Positions 16,862 through 24,667 of a DNA stretch of 62,259 bases are shown in pieces. Position 1 is the first letter of the stretch. Each line of letters opens with the position of its first letter. A model generated the notes under the pieces. The model worked only from the letters and a program-made list of their open reading frames with translations, had not been told where the DNA came from and did not search any database. The stretch is taken from contig VRUI01000021.1 in NCBI GenBank assembly GCA_019456225.1, positions 1 to 62,259 of the forward strand, given 5' to 3'. Source of the DNA: Planctomycetota bacterium (GTDB lineage: Bacteria > Planctomycetota > Phycisphaerae > Sedimentisphaerales > Anaerohalosphaeraceae). The position numbers were made by a program, and so were the translations under genes.

Positions 16862-17145
16862 TAGTATTTCCTACTCAAAAATAACGTAACCGTTAATACC
16901 ACCAAAACCACTAATAAACACGAATATACACTGAATATAAGCAGGAAAAGGGCGCACTTATGTATTATGTTAACTTCCGGCAAAACATCAAATATATAGG
17001 TACACACCAGGGACGAAACTACAATCCCGGCGACAGCAAACCAGCGAAGCTTTATCAGCCACTTGATCTGCTCGATCAACACGGTACGTTTAAGCTCTGG
17101 AAGCTTTTCGTTATCGGCTTTAAATATATCCTGCTTTGTTATCAT
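16861..17145 (-). CDS. 94-residue membrane protein, apparent N-terminal remnant of a sensor kinase
   Basis: The small protein has a charged N-terminus, then LIEQIKWLIKLRWFAVAGIVV and two or three transmembrane helices, ending LFLSRKY. The pattern 'LxWLIxLRWFAVAG' is the usual membrane entry of a class of sensor histidine kinases, which would continue with more helices and a kinase core. Here the frame stops and the NtrC-type regulator begins in a TAATG overlap. It is either a truncated kinase kept for translational coupling or a small membrane partner. It lies 24 bp after ahbC. Confidence 0.6.
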   Translation of the reverse strand: MITKQDIFKADNEKLPELKRTVLIEQIKWLIKLRWFAVAGIVVSSLVCTYIFDVLPEVNIIHKCALFLLIFSVYSCLLVVLVVLTVTLFLSRKY

Positions 17146-17169
17146 ATTTCAGGTTCGGGTTTTAACCAA

Positions 17170-18420
17170 CTACTCCGGCATTTTGTAAAGTTCGCCGGCT
17201 GCCTCAAGCTCGGCTTTTTTCTCATCATCGAGACCAATTTGTTCGTCGGTAAGATAACAAGCCGGCTCCGGTGCCCATGGGTCATCGAAATATAAATCGG
17301 CCCGAACTCTTAAAGCTCCGCCGCAAGCATCCAGAAACTTACACATTCGGCATCTGCCCTTGACGTAATTCTTCCTGTCGCGAAGCCCCTTAAGCAATGG
17401 CTCGTCCGGGTTGCTCCAGATCTCGCTAAACGGTTTTTCATGAACATTACCCAGCGAATAGTGATACCAGAACTGATCGGGATGAACATGGCCATGGAAA
17501 TCCAGACAGCTGATCCCAACACCGCTGCTGTTAAGTCCTCCACCGTTCCAGGTCAAAAGCTTCCAGACTTCCTCTGCCCTTGCAGGGTCTTCTTCAAGCA
17601 GTTTCAGGTAAAGATAAACGCCGTCGACATGATTATCAACTGTAAGAATATCCGTTTTTTTGCCGGCTTCTTTAAGCTGCTTTGTTTTTGCCAGAATAGT
17701 TTCCATCGCCTTAATACTCTGGGCCGGGGCAAGGTCATCGGTAAACATCGAATCGGCCCGGCCGCTCGGAACGAGATGGTAAAAACACGCCCGCTCTACA
17801 CCTTCATTATCCATAAATTCAAACAACTGCTCGATATCCTGAACATTACGTTTTGTCAGTGTTAATCGCAACCCAACGCGCACGCCTGCTTCCATACAAT
17901 TGCGGATGCCGACAACGGCCCTGTCAAACGCACCTTCAACGCCGCGGAACTTATCGTTTACAGGACCGATACCATCAAGACTTATGCCGACATACGACAC
18001 GCCGTATTCCTTTATCGTCTTGGCCTTTTCAGATGTGATCAGCGTACCGTTGGTCGAAATGACCGTACGCAGCCCTTTATCGCGTGCATAGGGGATAAGC
18101 TCAAAAAGATCTTCACGCATCAAAGGCTCGCCGCCGCTAAACAGCACAGACGGAACGCCGAAACCGGCAAGGTCATCAAGTATCTCTTTAGCCTTTTCGG
18201 TAGTAACCTCGATGCAATCGTTATTGAGCCCGCTGTCATTATAACAGTGCACACATTTCAAATTGCACTTGCTGGTAATATTCCATACAACGATGGGCTT
18301 ACGCTCGGATGCCTTCTTCGGCACTGTCTCGCCATCCCTTTCGCCGCTGCCTTGCATACCATATCTAAGCCAGTCACCCGGCGTTACTTCATCGCAATAA
18401 AGTTTCGTAACATTAATCAT
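17170..18420 (-). CDS. ahbC: Radical SAM protein AhbC (Fe-coproporphyrin III-forming)
   Basis: Radical SAM/SPASM-type enzyme of 416 residues that removes two acetate side chains from 12,18-didecarboxysiroheme to give Fe-coproporphyrin III. The radical SAM cluster is Cys52-x3-Cys56-x2-Cys59 in ITSKCNLKCVHCY, followed by VLFSGGEPLMRED. The C-terminal auxiliary cluster region is CRMCKFLDACGG, then RADLYFDDPWAPEPACYLTDE, which resembles the NirJ/AhbC tail. It lies 43 bp after ahbD. NirJ, the heme d1 enzyme, is the main alternative, but a complete ahb set and the absence of nirS, nirF or nirE-like genes favour AhbC. Confidence 0.87.
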   Translation of the reverse strand: MINVTKLYCDEVTPGDWLRYGMQGSGERDGETVPKKASERKPIVVWNITSKCNLKCVHCYNDSGLNNDCIEVTTEKAKEILDDLAGFGVPSVLFSGGEPLMREDLFELIPYARDKGLRTVISTNGTLITSEKAKTIKEYGVSYVGISLDGIGPVNDKFRGVEGAFDRAVVGIRNCMEAGVRVGLRLTLTKRNVQDIEQLFEFMDNEGVERACFYHLVPSGRADSMFTDDLAPAQSIKAMETILAKTKQLKEAGKKTDILTVDNHVDGVYLYLKLLEEDPARAEEVWKLLTWNGGGLNSSGVGISCLDFHGHVHPDQFWYHYSLGNVHEKPFSEIWSNPDEPLLKGLRDRKNYVKGRCRMCKFLDACGGALRVRADLYFDDPWAPEPACYLTDEQIGLDDEKKAELEAAGELYKMPE

Positions 18421-18463
18421 ATTTTAGTCCTATTCAGTTCTGTAAAAAATTTAAAAGGTTTAT

Positions 18464-19591
18464 TTATTTGTTTGTTTGAGGCAGATAATCGCAGAACGGT
18501 TCTTCGGCCATGTAATCGCCTTTTACAGAGAATGCTCTGGCCCTGCATCCGCCGCAGAGATTCCGATATTCACAAATACCGCACTTACCCGTTAGCTTGC
18601 TGGTATCGCGCATATTCGCGAGGTCGGTGTTGTTATTCCAGATGTCTGCGAGCGGCGTTTGAAGAATATTTCCACAATTAACCGGCAGATAACCGCAGGG
18701 GAAAACGTCACCCTGATGACCGACAAAAATCACGCTAACGCCGGCAAGACAGCCCTTAGAGCTATGCATGGGTTTACCGCCGGGATGGCCGCCTTTTCCA
18801 TGTCCGTGCGGACAAGCCGCCTCAGGCATATCTGCCATATGCGGCTGTTTACGAAGACCCGCCTGGCGTACAACCCTTTCGTAATGCGGTCCGCAGGTGA
18901 CCTTGATCTGCAGGTCCTGCGAAACTTCGAGGGCGGCGATGAGCTCCATCATTTTTTCGTATTCGTCGGCAGAGAGCATATCTTCTTCGGCAAACTCTTC
19001 GCCGCATCCTACCGGAACGAGCATAAACAAATGGACCGCAACAGCCCCAAGCTGTTTGGCCAGGGCAAAAACATCGTCAAGCTGATGAGCGTTGTGACGC
19101 GTAATGGTAACATTGATCTGGAAAGGTACGCCTGCCTTTTTCAAATGACCGATCCCTTCGATGGCCCCCTCAAAAGAGCCTTCAAGCTGGCGAAGCTTGT
19201 TATGAATATCGCTTGTCGCCCCGTCGAGACTGATCGAAACCCTTTGAATGCCTGCATCTTTTATCTTCTCGGCTACGGTTGAATCGATAAGCGTGCCATT
19301 GCTGGCAAGGGCAAGCTGCAATTCTTTTTTTCGGGCATGCTTTATAAGTTCAAAGATGTCATCCCTGCAAAGCGGCTCACCACCGCTGAAAACGAACACC
19401 GGCATAAACCCTTGTTCCTTACCAAGGGCAGCAAGCTGATCTATCATATCCATCGCCTGATCGGTTGCCATGTCACTAGGAGCGGCATCATCACCTTCAA
19501 CCCGCCTGCAATGCGCGCAAGTGAGATTGCACTTAATCGTGCTCTCCCAGAACAACAAACGCATAATCCTATTCTTTTCTGTATTCAACAT
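18464..19591 (-). CDS. ahbD: Radical SAM protein AhbD (heme synthase from Fe-coproporphyrin III)
   Basis: Last enzyme of the siroheme-dependent heme pathway: oxidative decarboxylation of two propionates of Fe-coproporphyrin III to vinyl groups, giving heme b. The radical SAM motif is Cys21-x3-Cys25-x2-Cys28 (TIKCNLTCAHCRR), with FVFSGGEPLCRDD after it. The C-terminus has the AhbD-type pattern PCGYLPVNCGNI and GKCGICEYRNLCGGCRARA, holding the second [4Fe-4S] cluster. A His/Gly-rich insert (HGHGKGGHPGGK) precedes KGCLAG. The length of 375 residues is typical. It is followed by ahbC and preceded by hemA. Confidence 0.9.
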   Translation of the reverse strand: MLNTEKNRIMRLLFWESTIKCNLTCAHCRRVEGDDAAPSDMATDQAMDMIDQLAALGKEQGFMPVFVFSGGEPLCRDDIFELIKHARKKELQLALASNGTLIDSTVAEKIKDAGIQRVSISLDGATSDIHNKLRQLEGSFEGAIEGIGHLKKAGVPFQINVTITRHNAHQLDDVFALAKQLGAVAVHLFMLVPVGCGEEFAEEDMLSADEYEKMMELIAALEVSQDLQIKVTCGPHYERVVRQAGLRKQPHMADMPEAACPHGHGKGGHPGGKPMHSSKGCLAGVSVIFVGHQGDVFPCGYLPVNCGNILQTPLADIWNNNTDLANMRDTSKLTGKCGICEYRNLCGGCRARAFSVKGDYMAEEPFCDYLPQTNK

Positions 19592-19613
19592 TAGTCCTTA
19601 AATTAAAACAGCC

Positions 19614-19655
19614 TCGGCCAAAGGCCGAATCCTCAATTTGTAATTCGTAATTAAC
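19614..19655. repeat. Intergenic hairpin plus AT-rich module
   Basis: TCGGCC-AAA-GGCCGA (19614-19628) followed by TTTGTAATTCGTAATTAAC, lying in the hemA-ahbD gap. The same layout (short GC hairpin beside an AATT-rich segment) recurs near 42871, 43404, 45262 and 62141. Confidence 0.5.
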
Positions 19656-19659
19656 TCAT

Positions 19660-20949
19660 TTATTTCTCGCCGCCGGCGACACTTTCGGCATTGGCAAGAA
19701 TACTCTTGGCGAGCTGCACGGCATCGGCCGGGCCCTGCTTACTGGCAACAGTATCGATATTCTGGATGACGCAATGGAGAAGTTTATTAACAACTCGGCT
19801 AACCGTCGCATCCATAACATCTTTGCAGCACGCCTGCTCACGCTCGCCGGCAAAGAACTTTTGCATCTCACCCTTCTGAATATTCTCAAAGGCCACCTTC
19901 ATCCTGCCGATCAGCGGGCCGATATCCCTTCTGGCAAACCACTCCATGTATTGGCCAACTCCCTGGCAGATAATCTCGACAGCCTTTTCAAGATCGCCTT
20001 CACGAAGCTTAATATTTTTTTCAACCACCTGCGCCAAATCGTCAATGCAGTAGAGGTACACGCCTTCAAGTTTGTTTATGTCCGGGTCAAAACTTCGCGG
20101 AACCGTGATGTCGACAGCCAGCAGAGTTTTGCCGCGTCTTTTCGAGACAACTTCGGAAAATCCCTTCTTGTCGAACAAATACCCCGAATCAGGCGAAGCG
20201 GCTCCTACCACAATATTTGCACCGACAAGCTGATTTTCAAGATCATCCCACTTTGCCGCCTTGACACCATGCCTTTCAGCGACACTGCACCCGCGATGCT
20301 GGGTTCGATTTACAACCGTAATATCGGCGCATTTAATATGAAGAAAGTGCTCGACAAGCAGTTCTCCCATCTCACCGGCACCTATTACTACGACCCTGGC
20401 AGACTTAATATCATCGAAGAGTTGCTTTGCCAGGTCGACGGCAACACCGGCGACACTTACGCGGCGATTTGCGATCGAAGTATTAGTAAACACCTTCTTG
20501 CTGACAGCAAATGCACTATGGAAAAGATGATTAAGCACCTTTGACGAACTCTTAATATCGCAGGCAAGGGTATAGCTGTCTCTAACCTGCGAACTGATCT
20601 GGTTTTCACCGATGACCATACTGTCAAGGCTCGATGTGACCGTGAGCAGATGCCTGACAACCTGCTGGCCCCGCATAATATAAAGATGCTTCCTGAATTC
20701 ACTGAAATCAACGCCGCGCATCTCAGCAAGGGATACAGCCATATCCGTCGGAGAAACATCCGACGACTTTTCCATCGCGATATACAACTCCACACGATTG
20801 CAAGTGGACAAAAGAACAAACTCGCCGCCAGGATACTGGCGTTTAAGCTTTTCCAAAGCTATCGCGGTAGACTGACCGTTAAACGCCAGCTTCTCGCGGA
20901 CTTCAACGGGAGCACTTTTATGATTAAGACCGACAAGCAAAATATACAT
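19660..20949 (-). CDS. hemA: Glutamyl-tRNA reductase
   Basis: First enzyme of the C5 tetrapyrrole pathway: NADPH reduction of glutamyl-tRNA to glutamate-1-semialdehyde. The catalytic Cys50 is in LLSTCNRVELY, the N-terminal VGLNHKSAPVEVREK is intact and the NADP-binding motif VVIGAGEMGELL is present. The length of 429 residues is normal. The start ATG overlaps the stop of hemX (TAATG), a common hemX-hemA pairing in which HemX influences HemA level. ahbD follows after 68 bp. Confidence 0.96.
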   Translation of the reverse strand: MYILLVGLNHKSAPVEVREKLAFNGQSTAIALEKLKRQYPGGEFVLLSTCNRVELYIAMEKSSDVSPTDMAVSLAEMRGVDFSEFRKHLYIMRGQQVVRHLLTVTSSLDSMVIGENQISSQVRDSYTLACDIKSSSKVLNHLFHSAFAVSKKVFTNTSIANRRVSVAGVAVDLAKQLFDDIKSARVVVIGAGEMGELLVEHFLHIKCADITVVNRTQHRGCSVAERHGVKAAKWDDLENQLVGANIVVGAASPDSGYLFDKKGFSEVVSKRRGKTLLAVDITVPRSFDPDINKLEGVYLYCIDDLAQVVEKNIKLREGDLEKAVEIICQGVGQYMEWFARRDIGPLIGRMKVAFENIQKGEMQKFFAGEREQACCKDVMDATVSRVVNKLLHCVIQNIDTVASKQGPADAVQLAKSILANAESVAGGEK

Positions 20950-21836
20950 TATTGCAGGTCCTCGGTATTAACAGTCTCTACACTTTTGTCGGAAAAGTCA
21001 TGTTCACTGTCGCAAAATATACTCGTCCCGAGAATCGAAAAGATAATCAAAAAACTGGCAACCAAAGTGATGATCGCAATTCCGCGTCCTCTAAGGGTCA
21101 ACTGACGCAAAACAAGAATAGCTGCAAGCAAAAACCATGCGACAATTACAAGTATTATCTTAGAGTCGGTAACCCAGTCAAAGAATGATATCGAATTTTC
21201 CGGATTCGTTACAACGGCAAGGCCGATACCGCTCATCAAACCAAACGTCAGAAAAACAAAGGAAGCCTTTATACCGATAACATTAAGTTTCTCAAGCTTT
21301 TCAATATTTGGAACCTTACCGATCACCCTGGCGATCTTTTTATTCTTTAGATTTCGTCTGGTAATAAGAAAGAGAGCGGCCATGCAACAGGAAAAAACAA
21401 TCGAAGTCCCCGAAAAGACCATCGAAAGACCATGCCAGACAACCCACGGAGTTTTGGCAAGCAACTCAATCTTAGATGCAGGTACCGCAACCAACGCAGA
21501 CAATATCGTAAGGGCGAAAATAAACCAGACCATCACCGATGAAAACCATACCTGATGGATCGTTACGCTGAGAAAGAGAAACGTTAAACCAAACGCTATC
21601 GAAAGGACGATCATAGACTCAAACAATCCGGTAAGCGGTATAGCTTGAATCGCAACAGCCCTGAAAACAAGAAGCAAAGACTCCAGCGAAACACCGAGAG
21701 CAACCAGCGAAATAATCACTGTACGGAACTTATCGCCGGATCGAAACAACTGAATAAACGCAAGTATCGAGCAGACTAAATAAATAGCCGTCACAGTAAG
21801 AAAAATATATCGTTCTTGAATCGGTAATCCTGGCAT
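20949..21836 (-). CDS. HemX/CcsA-like cytochrome c assembly-family membrane protein
   Basis: Integral membrane protein of 295 residues with about eight predicted transmembrane helices and the segment LLAKTPWVVWHGLSMVFSGTSIVFS typical of the CcmC/CcsA/HemX family. Positioned directly upstream of and overlapping hemA, as HemX is in Bacillus. The family handles or senses heme in the membrane; in Bacillus HemX lowers HemA abundance. A CcsA role in cytochrome c assembly is possible, but the tryptophan-rich WxWD heme motif is not obvious. Confidence 0.8.
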   Translation of the reverse strand: MPGLPIQERYIFLTVTAIYLVCSILAFIQLFRSGDKFRTVIISLVALGVSLESLLLVFRAVAIQAIPLTGLFESMIVLSIAFGLTFLFLSVTIHQVWFSSVMVWFIFALTILSALVAVPASKIELLAKTPWVVWHGLSMVFSGTSIVFSCCMAALFLITRRNLKNKKIARVIGKVPNIEKLEKLNVIGIKASFVFLTFGLMSGIGLAVVTNPENSISFFDWVTDSKIILVIVAWFLLAAILVLRQLTLRGRGIAIITLVASFLIIFSILGTSIFCDSEHDFSDKSVETVNTEDLQ

Positions 21837-21843
21837 AGCATAT

Positions 21844-21868
21844 CACCTGTCACTTTTTACTTGTCACC
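21844..21868. repeat. CACCTGTCA mini-repeat at the ahbB stop codon
   Basis: Near copy of 15005-15030. On the minus strand it provides the last codons and TAA stop of ahbB and the spacer before hemX. Confidence 0.55.
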
Positions 21869-22345
21869 GGTTAAAATATAAGTAGGTGGAACCTTTTTTA
21901 ATTCTCTGATCGTTTCAAGCTGCTTATAATTTTTAATTCCAACTTTTGCACTCATTTTCTTGATAGTGTCTCTAACGTCTTCGGCACCGGGGCCATGTAC
22001 CATGGTGTAAACATTAAAAGGCCACTGATCATTCGAGGGTCTCTCATACGCATGAGAAACCTCTGGAAACGATGCCATCATCTTTCCGACCTCTTCGATC
22101 CTGTCTTCTTCAACCTGCCAGACAACCATTGCACCTGCCTGCAGGCCAACTTTAAAATGATTTACAATGGCCCCTACACGCCGCATACGGCCATCTTTTT
22201 TCCAACTATTGAGAATCTCCAGTACATCATCAATATCAACGCCGATTTTTTCGGCAACATCCCTATATGGCGTGGAACTTGCGGGCATCCCATGCTGAAT
22301 TTCAGCCAATAATCTTCGTTCAATTTCGCTTAATGCAATTACCAT
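21857..22345 (-). CDS. ahbB: Siroheme decarboxylase, AhbB-type (Lrp/AsnC-fold)
   Basis: Partner of AhbA in decarboxylating siroheme. An Lrp/AsnC-like helix-turn-helix (SEIERRLLAEIQHGMPA) is followed by the characteristic RVGAIVNHFKVGL and VSHAYERPSNDQWPFNVYTMVHG. The His of the first and the Tyr/His region of the second correspond to heme-binding and catalytic positions in described decarboxylases. Length is 162 residues. First gene of an eight-gene minus-strand operon (ahbB, hemX, hemA, ahbD, ahbC, membrane stub, NtrC-type, Rrf2), divergent from hemC. Confidence 0.88.
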   Translation of the reverse strand: MVIALSEIERRLLAEIQHGMPASSTPYRDVAEKIGVDIDDVLEILNSWKKDGRMRRVGAIVNHFKVGLQAGAMVVWQVEEDRIEEVGKMMASFPEVSHAYERPSNDQWPFNVYTMVHGPGAEDVRDTIKKMSAKVGIKNYKQLETIRELKKVPPTYILTGDK

Positions 22346-22407
22346 ACTTGAGAAACCCTAAACACTTTAAAGTCTTGTCTTGTTCCATTTAACGGAAACG
22401 ATTTGTT

Positions 22408-22436
22408 ATTTTACCAAATTTGAGAAAATATGTCAA
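22408..22436 (-). promoter_or_regulatory. Promoter of the ahbB-hemX-hemA-ahbDC operon
   Basis: On the minus strand, TTGACA (22436-22431) precedes TAAAAT (22413-22408) with a 17-bp spacer. Transcription would begin near 22401, about 56 bases before ahbB. Confidence 0.7.
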
Positions 22437-22468
22437 CCCGGCAATTAATATTCAGTAAATTGCTTGTT

Positions 22469-22489
22469 ATTACAGTATTTCGCTGTAAT
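22469..22489. promoter_or_regulatory. Candidate operator ATTACAG-N7-CTGTAAT
   Basis: Perfect 7-bp inverted repeat with a 7-bp spacer (TATTTCG), midway between ahbB and hemC. It lies upstream of the ahbB -35 box and about 94 bp before hemC. The symmetry suits a dimeric regulator such as the Rrf2 protein or a CRP/FNR-family protein; which one is unknown. Confidence 0.4.
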
Positions 22490-22582
22490 TTAGCAGGAAA
22501 ACCATTAAATACTTGAACTTTTGCTCAAGAAGTAATAAAAATAGGATATATTAGTTTATTTTTCAGTATTGAGGTAGTAATT

Positions 22583-23512
22583 ATGAGACAAATCAGAATT
22601 GCAACAAGGGCCAGCAAACTGGCCACGACCCAGTCTGGGCATGTTCGTGACATGATAAAATCAATTTGTCCGGATGCCGACATTAGTTTTGTCCACGTCT
22701 CTACAAAGGGTGACCGCGACAAAACCGACTTCCTTTACAAAGTGGATTCGGTTGGTTTCTTTACATCTGAAGTCGAGAATGCCCTGCTTCAAAACCAGGC
22801 AGACATCGCCGTCCACAGCCTAAAAGACCTGCCAACGGCAATAACCGACGGCCTTACTATCGCCGCTATTCCACCGCGTGAGCAGGTTTGCGACGTTATG
22901 GTTGCCGGTGTCAATATCAATTCTATAAACGACCTGCCGCAAGGAGCGACTGTCGGAACCTCAAGCCTTAGAAGAATCGCCCAGATCAAACACCTTCGAA
23001 GCGATCTGGACTGCCAACCTCTTCGCGGAAACGTGGAAACAAGAGTCAACAAAGTTAAATCTGGCCAGATCGATGCCATCATCATAGCCCAGGCGGGCCT
23101 AAACAGACTTTCAATGTCTGATAACATTTCTGTAGTACTCACTCCTGAAGAATTTGTTCCTGCACCGGGACAGGGAGCATTGGCTATACAGACCAGAAGC
23201 GATGACAGCGAGTTGATCGATCTGTTATCTGTGATCGATGATCAAAATGCCCGTTTAACGACTGATATTGAGCGTTCCATACTCTCGAAACTGCATGGCG
23301 GATGCAGCATTCCGCTTGGTGTTTACTCGCAAGTCGAAGGAGATGAGATTTCGCTGATAGCCGTCATATCCAATATCGACGCAACGCGATATATCAGGAA
23401 AACAGCAAAATGTGCGATATCTGACTCGGAAATAATTGCCGAAAAGATCGCCTCCGAACTGCTCAATGAAGGCGGCAGGGAAATACTCGAAGAAATAAGG
23501 AACTCAAACTGA
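22583..23512 (+). CDS. hemC: Hydroxymethylbilane synthase (porphobilinogen deaminase)
   Basis: Cytoplasmic enzyme polymerising four porphobilinogens to hydroxymethylbilane. The dipyrromethane cofactor is carried on Cys241 (SKLHGGCSIPLG). RIATRASKLATTQ at the start and VHSLKDLP near residue 77 are diagnostic. The length of 309 residues is standard. A GAGGT ribosome site lies 8 bases before the ATG. It is divergent from the ahbB operon and ends in a hairpin that overlaps its stop codon. Confidence 0.96.
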   Translation: MRQIRIATRASKLATTQSGHVRDMIKSICPDADISFVHVSTKGDRDKTDFLYKVDSVGFFTSEVENALLQNQADIAVHSLKDLPTAITDGLTIAAIPPREQVCDVMVAGVNINSINDLPQGATVGTSSLRRIAQIKHLRSDLDCQPLRGNVETRVNKVKSGQIDAIIIAQAGLNRLSMSDNISVVLTPEEFVPAPGQGALAIQTRSDDSELIDLLSVIDDQNARLTTDIERSILSKLHGGCSIPLGVYSQVEGDEISLIAVISNIDATRYIRKTAKCAISDSEIIAEKIASELLNEGGREILEEIRNSN

Positions 23513-23530
23513 CCTATCGGTCAGATTGAG
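23503..23530 (+). terminator. Hairpin at the end of hemC, same family as 43345-43372
   Basis: CTCAAACTGACC-TATC-GGTCAGATTGAG: a 12-bp stem with one mismatch, overlapping the TGA stop of hemC. There is no T-tract, so it may act as an RNA-stabilising or REP-like element. A near copy lies after the acyl carrier protein gene. Confidence 0.55.
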
Positions 23531-23578
23531 AGATGTCAGATTAAGGATTCGGGCCGTTTGAGTGACTAAACTAAGCTT

Positions 23579-24127
23579 TTAGAGTTTTTCGACGGGCAGT
23601 GTTATTTCGATAATGCTTAGATCATCTTGCCGTTTGGCATCGATAGTTCCATTGTAAGTTAAGACGAGCCTTTTGAGTACCACTAATCCGAATGAATTCG
23701 CTGATGGGGTGTCGGCGGTTGACGAGAACGGCTCAAAAATTTCATTGGGATTGTCAAAAGGAATGCTTCCAAAGTTATCTGTGAAAACAAGCTCAAGTTT
23801 TTCGTCGGTAAGATCACATTTAATTGAAAAATCTCCGACTTCATTACCACCTGCCGAATGCACCACATTTTGTATTATCGCGAAAAAAAACTGGTCCATT
23901 TCATGTGAGGATATAAACATACACGGCAAGACATCAATACCGGATGTTTCAACTCTCAACATCGCCTGATTAATCTGGTCTCTAAAAACAGCCAGAACCC
24001 GATTAATTATCTGTTCTATATCAATTGGCTCTGCCTTGGGATTAGGGGTGATATTCGCAAAGCTAAAAAATTTATCAATAATATTCATGGCCTGCGATTT
24101 TAAGGTTTTGAGTAACCGTTTTGACAC
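23579..24127 (-). pseudogene. Histidine kinase C-terminal ATPase fragment
   Basis: The reading frame encodes an HATPase_c-like domain (EMDQFFFAIIQNVVHSAG as N-box-like, then VFTDNFGSIPF, NSFGLVVLKRLV and ITLPVEKL). It has no sensor or HisKA phospho-acceptor helix and the ATP-binding glycine boxes are weak. An in-frame ATG at 24088 (MNIIDKFFSFANITPNP) matches where a kinase dimerisation helix normally ends. It abuts the membrane fragment at 24075-24594 in another frame. Together they look like one sensor kinase that lost its central part. It is unlikely to be a working kinase. Confidence 0.6.
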
Positions 24128-24594
24128 GGGCAGGCTCTACATGGGGTACATAAAGCAGCAAGGCAAGCCCGGTCAGGAAAGCGCCGGGAACGCACAGAAT
24201 ATACCGCGACCAGATATCCCACATAAGCATTGACTGATCCCAGTCTTGATGCTTTAGCATTGCATGCGAACTGACAAGGAAAACCACTGCCCATATTACA
24301 CTCAAAATCACTGTTAAAAACCTGTAATACCGCCTTGATGATCGGCAGCCGAGAACTTTTGAAGCGAAATGAACCAGAAATATAAAGGATATGGGCAAGG
24401 TTGCCATACGAATAATTTTAAGCAGTTGTGTGCTTTTCCAGGTATTCAATAAGGATAAAAAGGTCAAGCCATTCATTGATGCCATGAAGAATGCCAAAAC
24501 AGGCGATTAGCTTAATATTATCACTCAGATCGAGTGAGCTACCCTGCATGAAACAATAAACACAAAGGAATACAATTTTGCCACAAAGAATATC
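24075..24594 (-). pseudogene. Histidine kinase membrane-sensor fragment, frameshifted
   Basis: Two frames are needed to read this segment. One, from about 24594 to 24418, gives SSLDLSDNIKLIACFGILHG and then INEWLDLFILIEYLEKHTTA, with the FGxLHGxxEW motif typical of a multi-helix sensor kinase. Then the frame must change near 24421-24430 to continue QLLKIIRMATLPISFIFLVH through MWDIWSRYILCVPGAFLTGL, ending VTQNLKIAGHEYY at 24075. A large deletion then joins it to the ATPase fragment. No intact protein is possible without correcting the frame. A sequencing error could explain the frameshift but not the missing kinase core. Confidence 0.6.
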
Positions 24595-24667
24595 TTATTT
24601 CAATTTGTCTCTGACGTCAATTCCAAAATCTTAAATCATTGAAATTCAGTGCGAACTAAGTGAAATA

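Noticed and set aside
17170-18420. NirJ (heme d1 biosynthesis) instead of AhbC
   Set aside because: No heme d1-specific genes are nearby and a full ahbABD set is present; kept only as an alternative.
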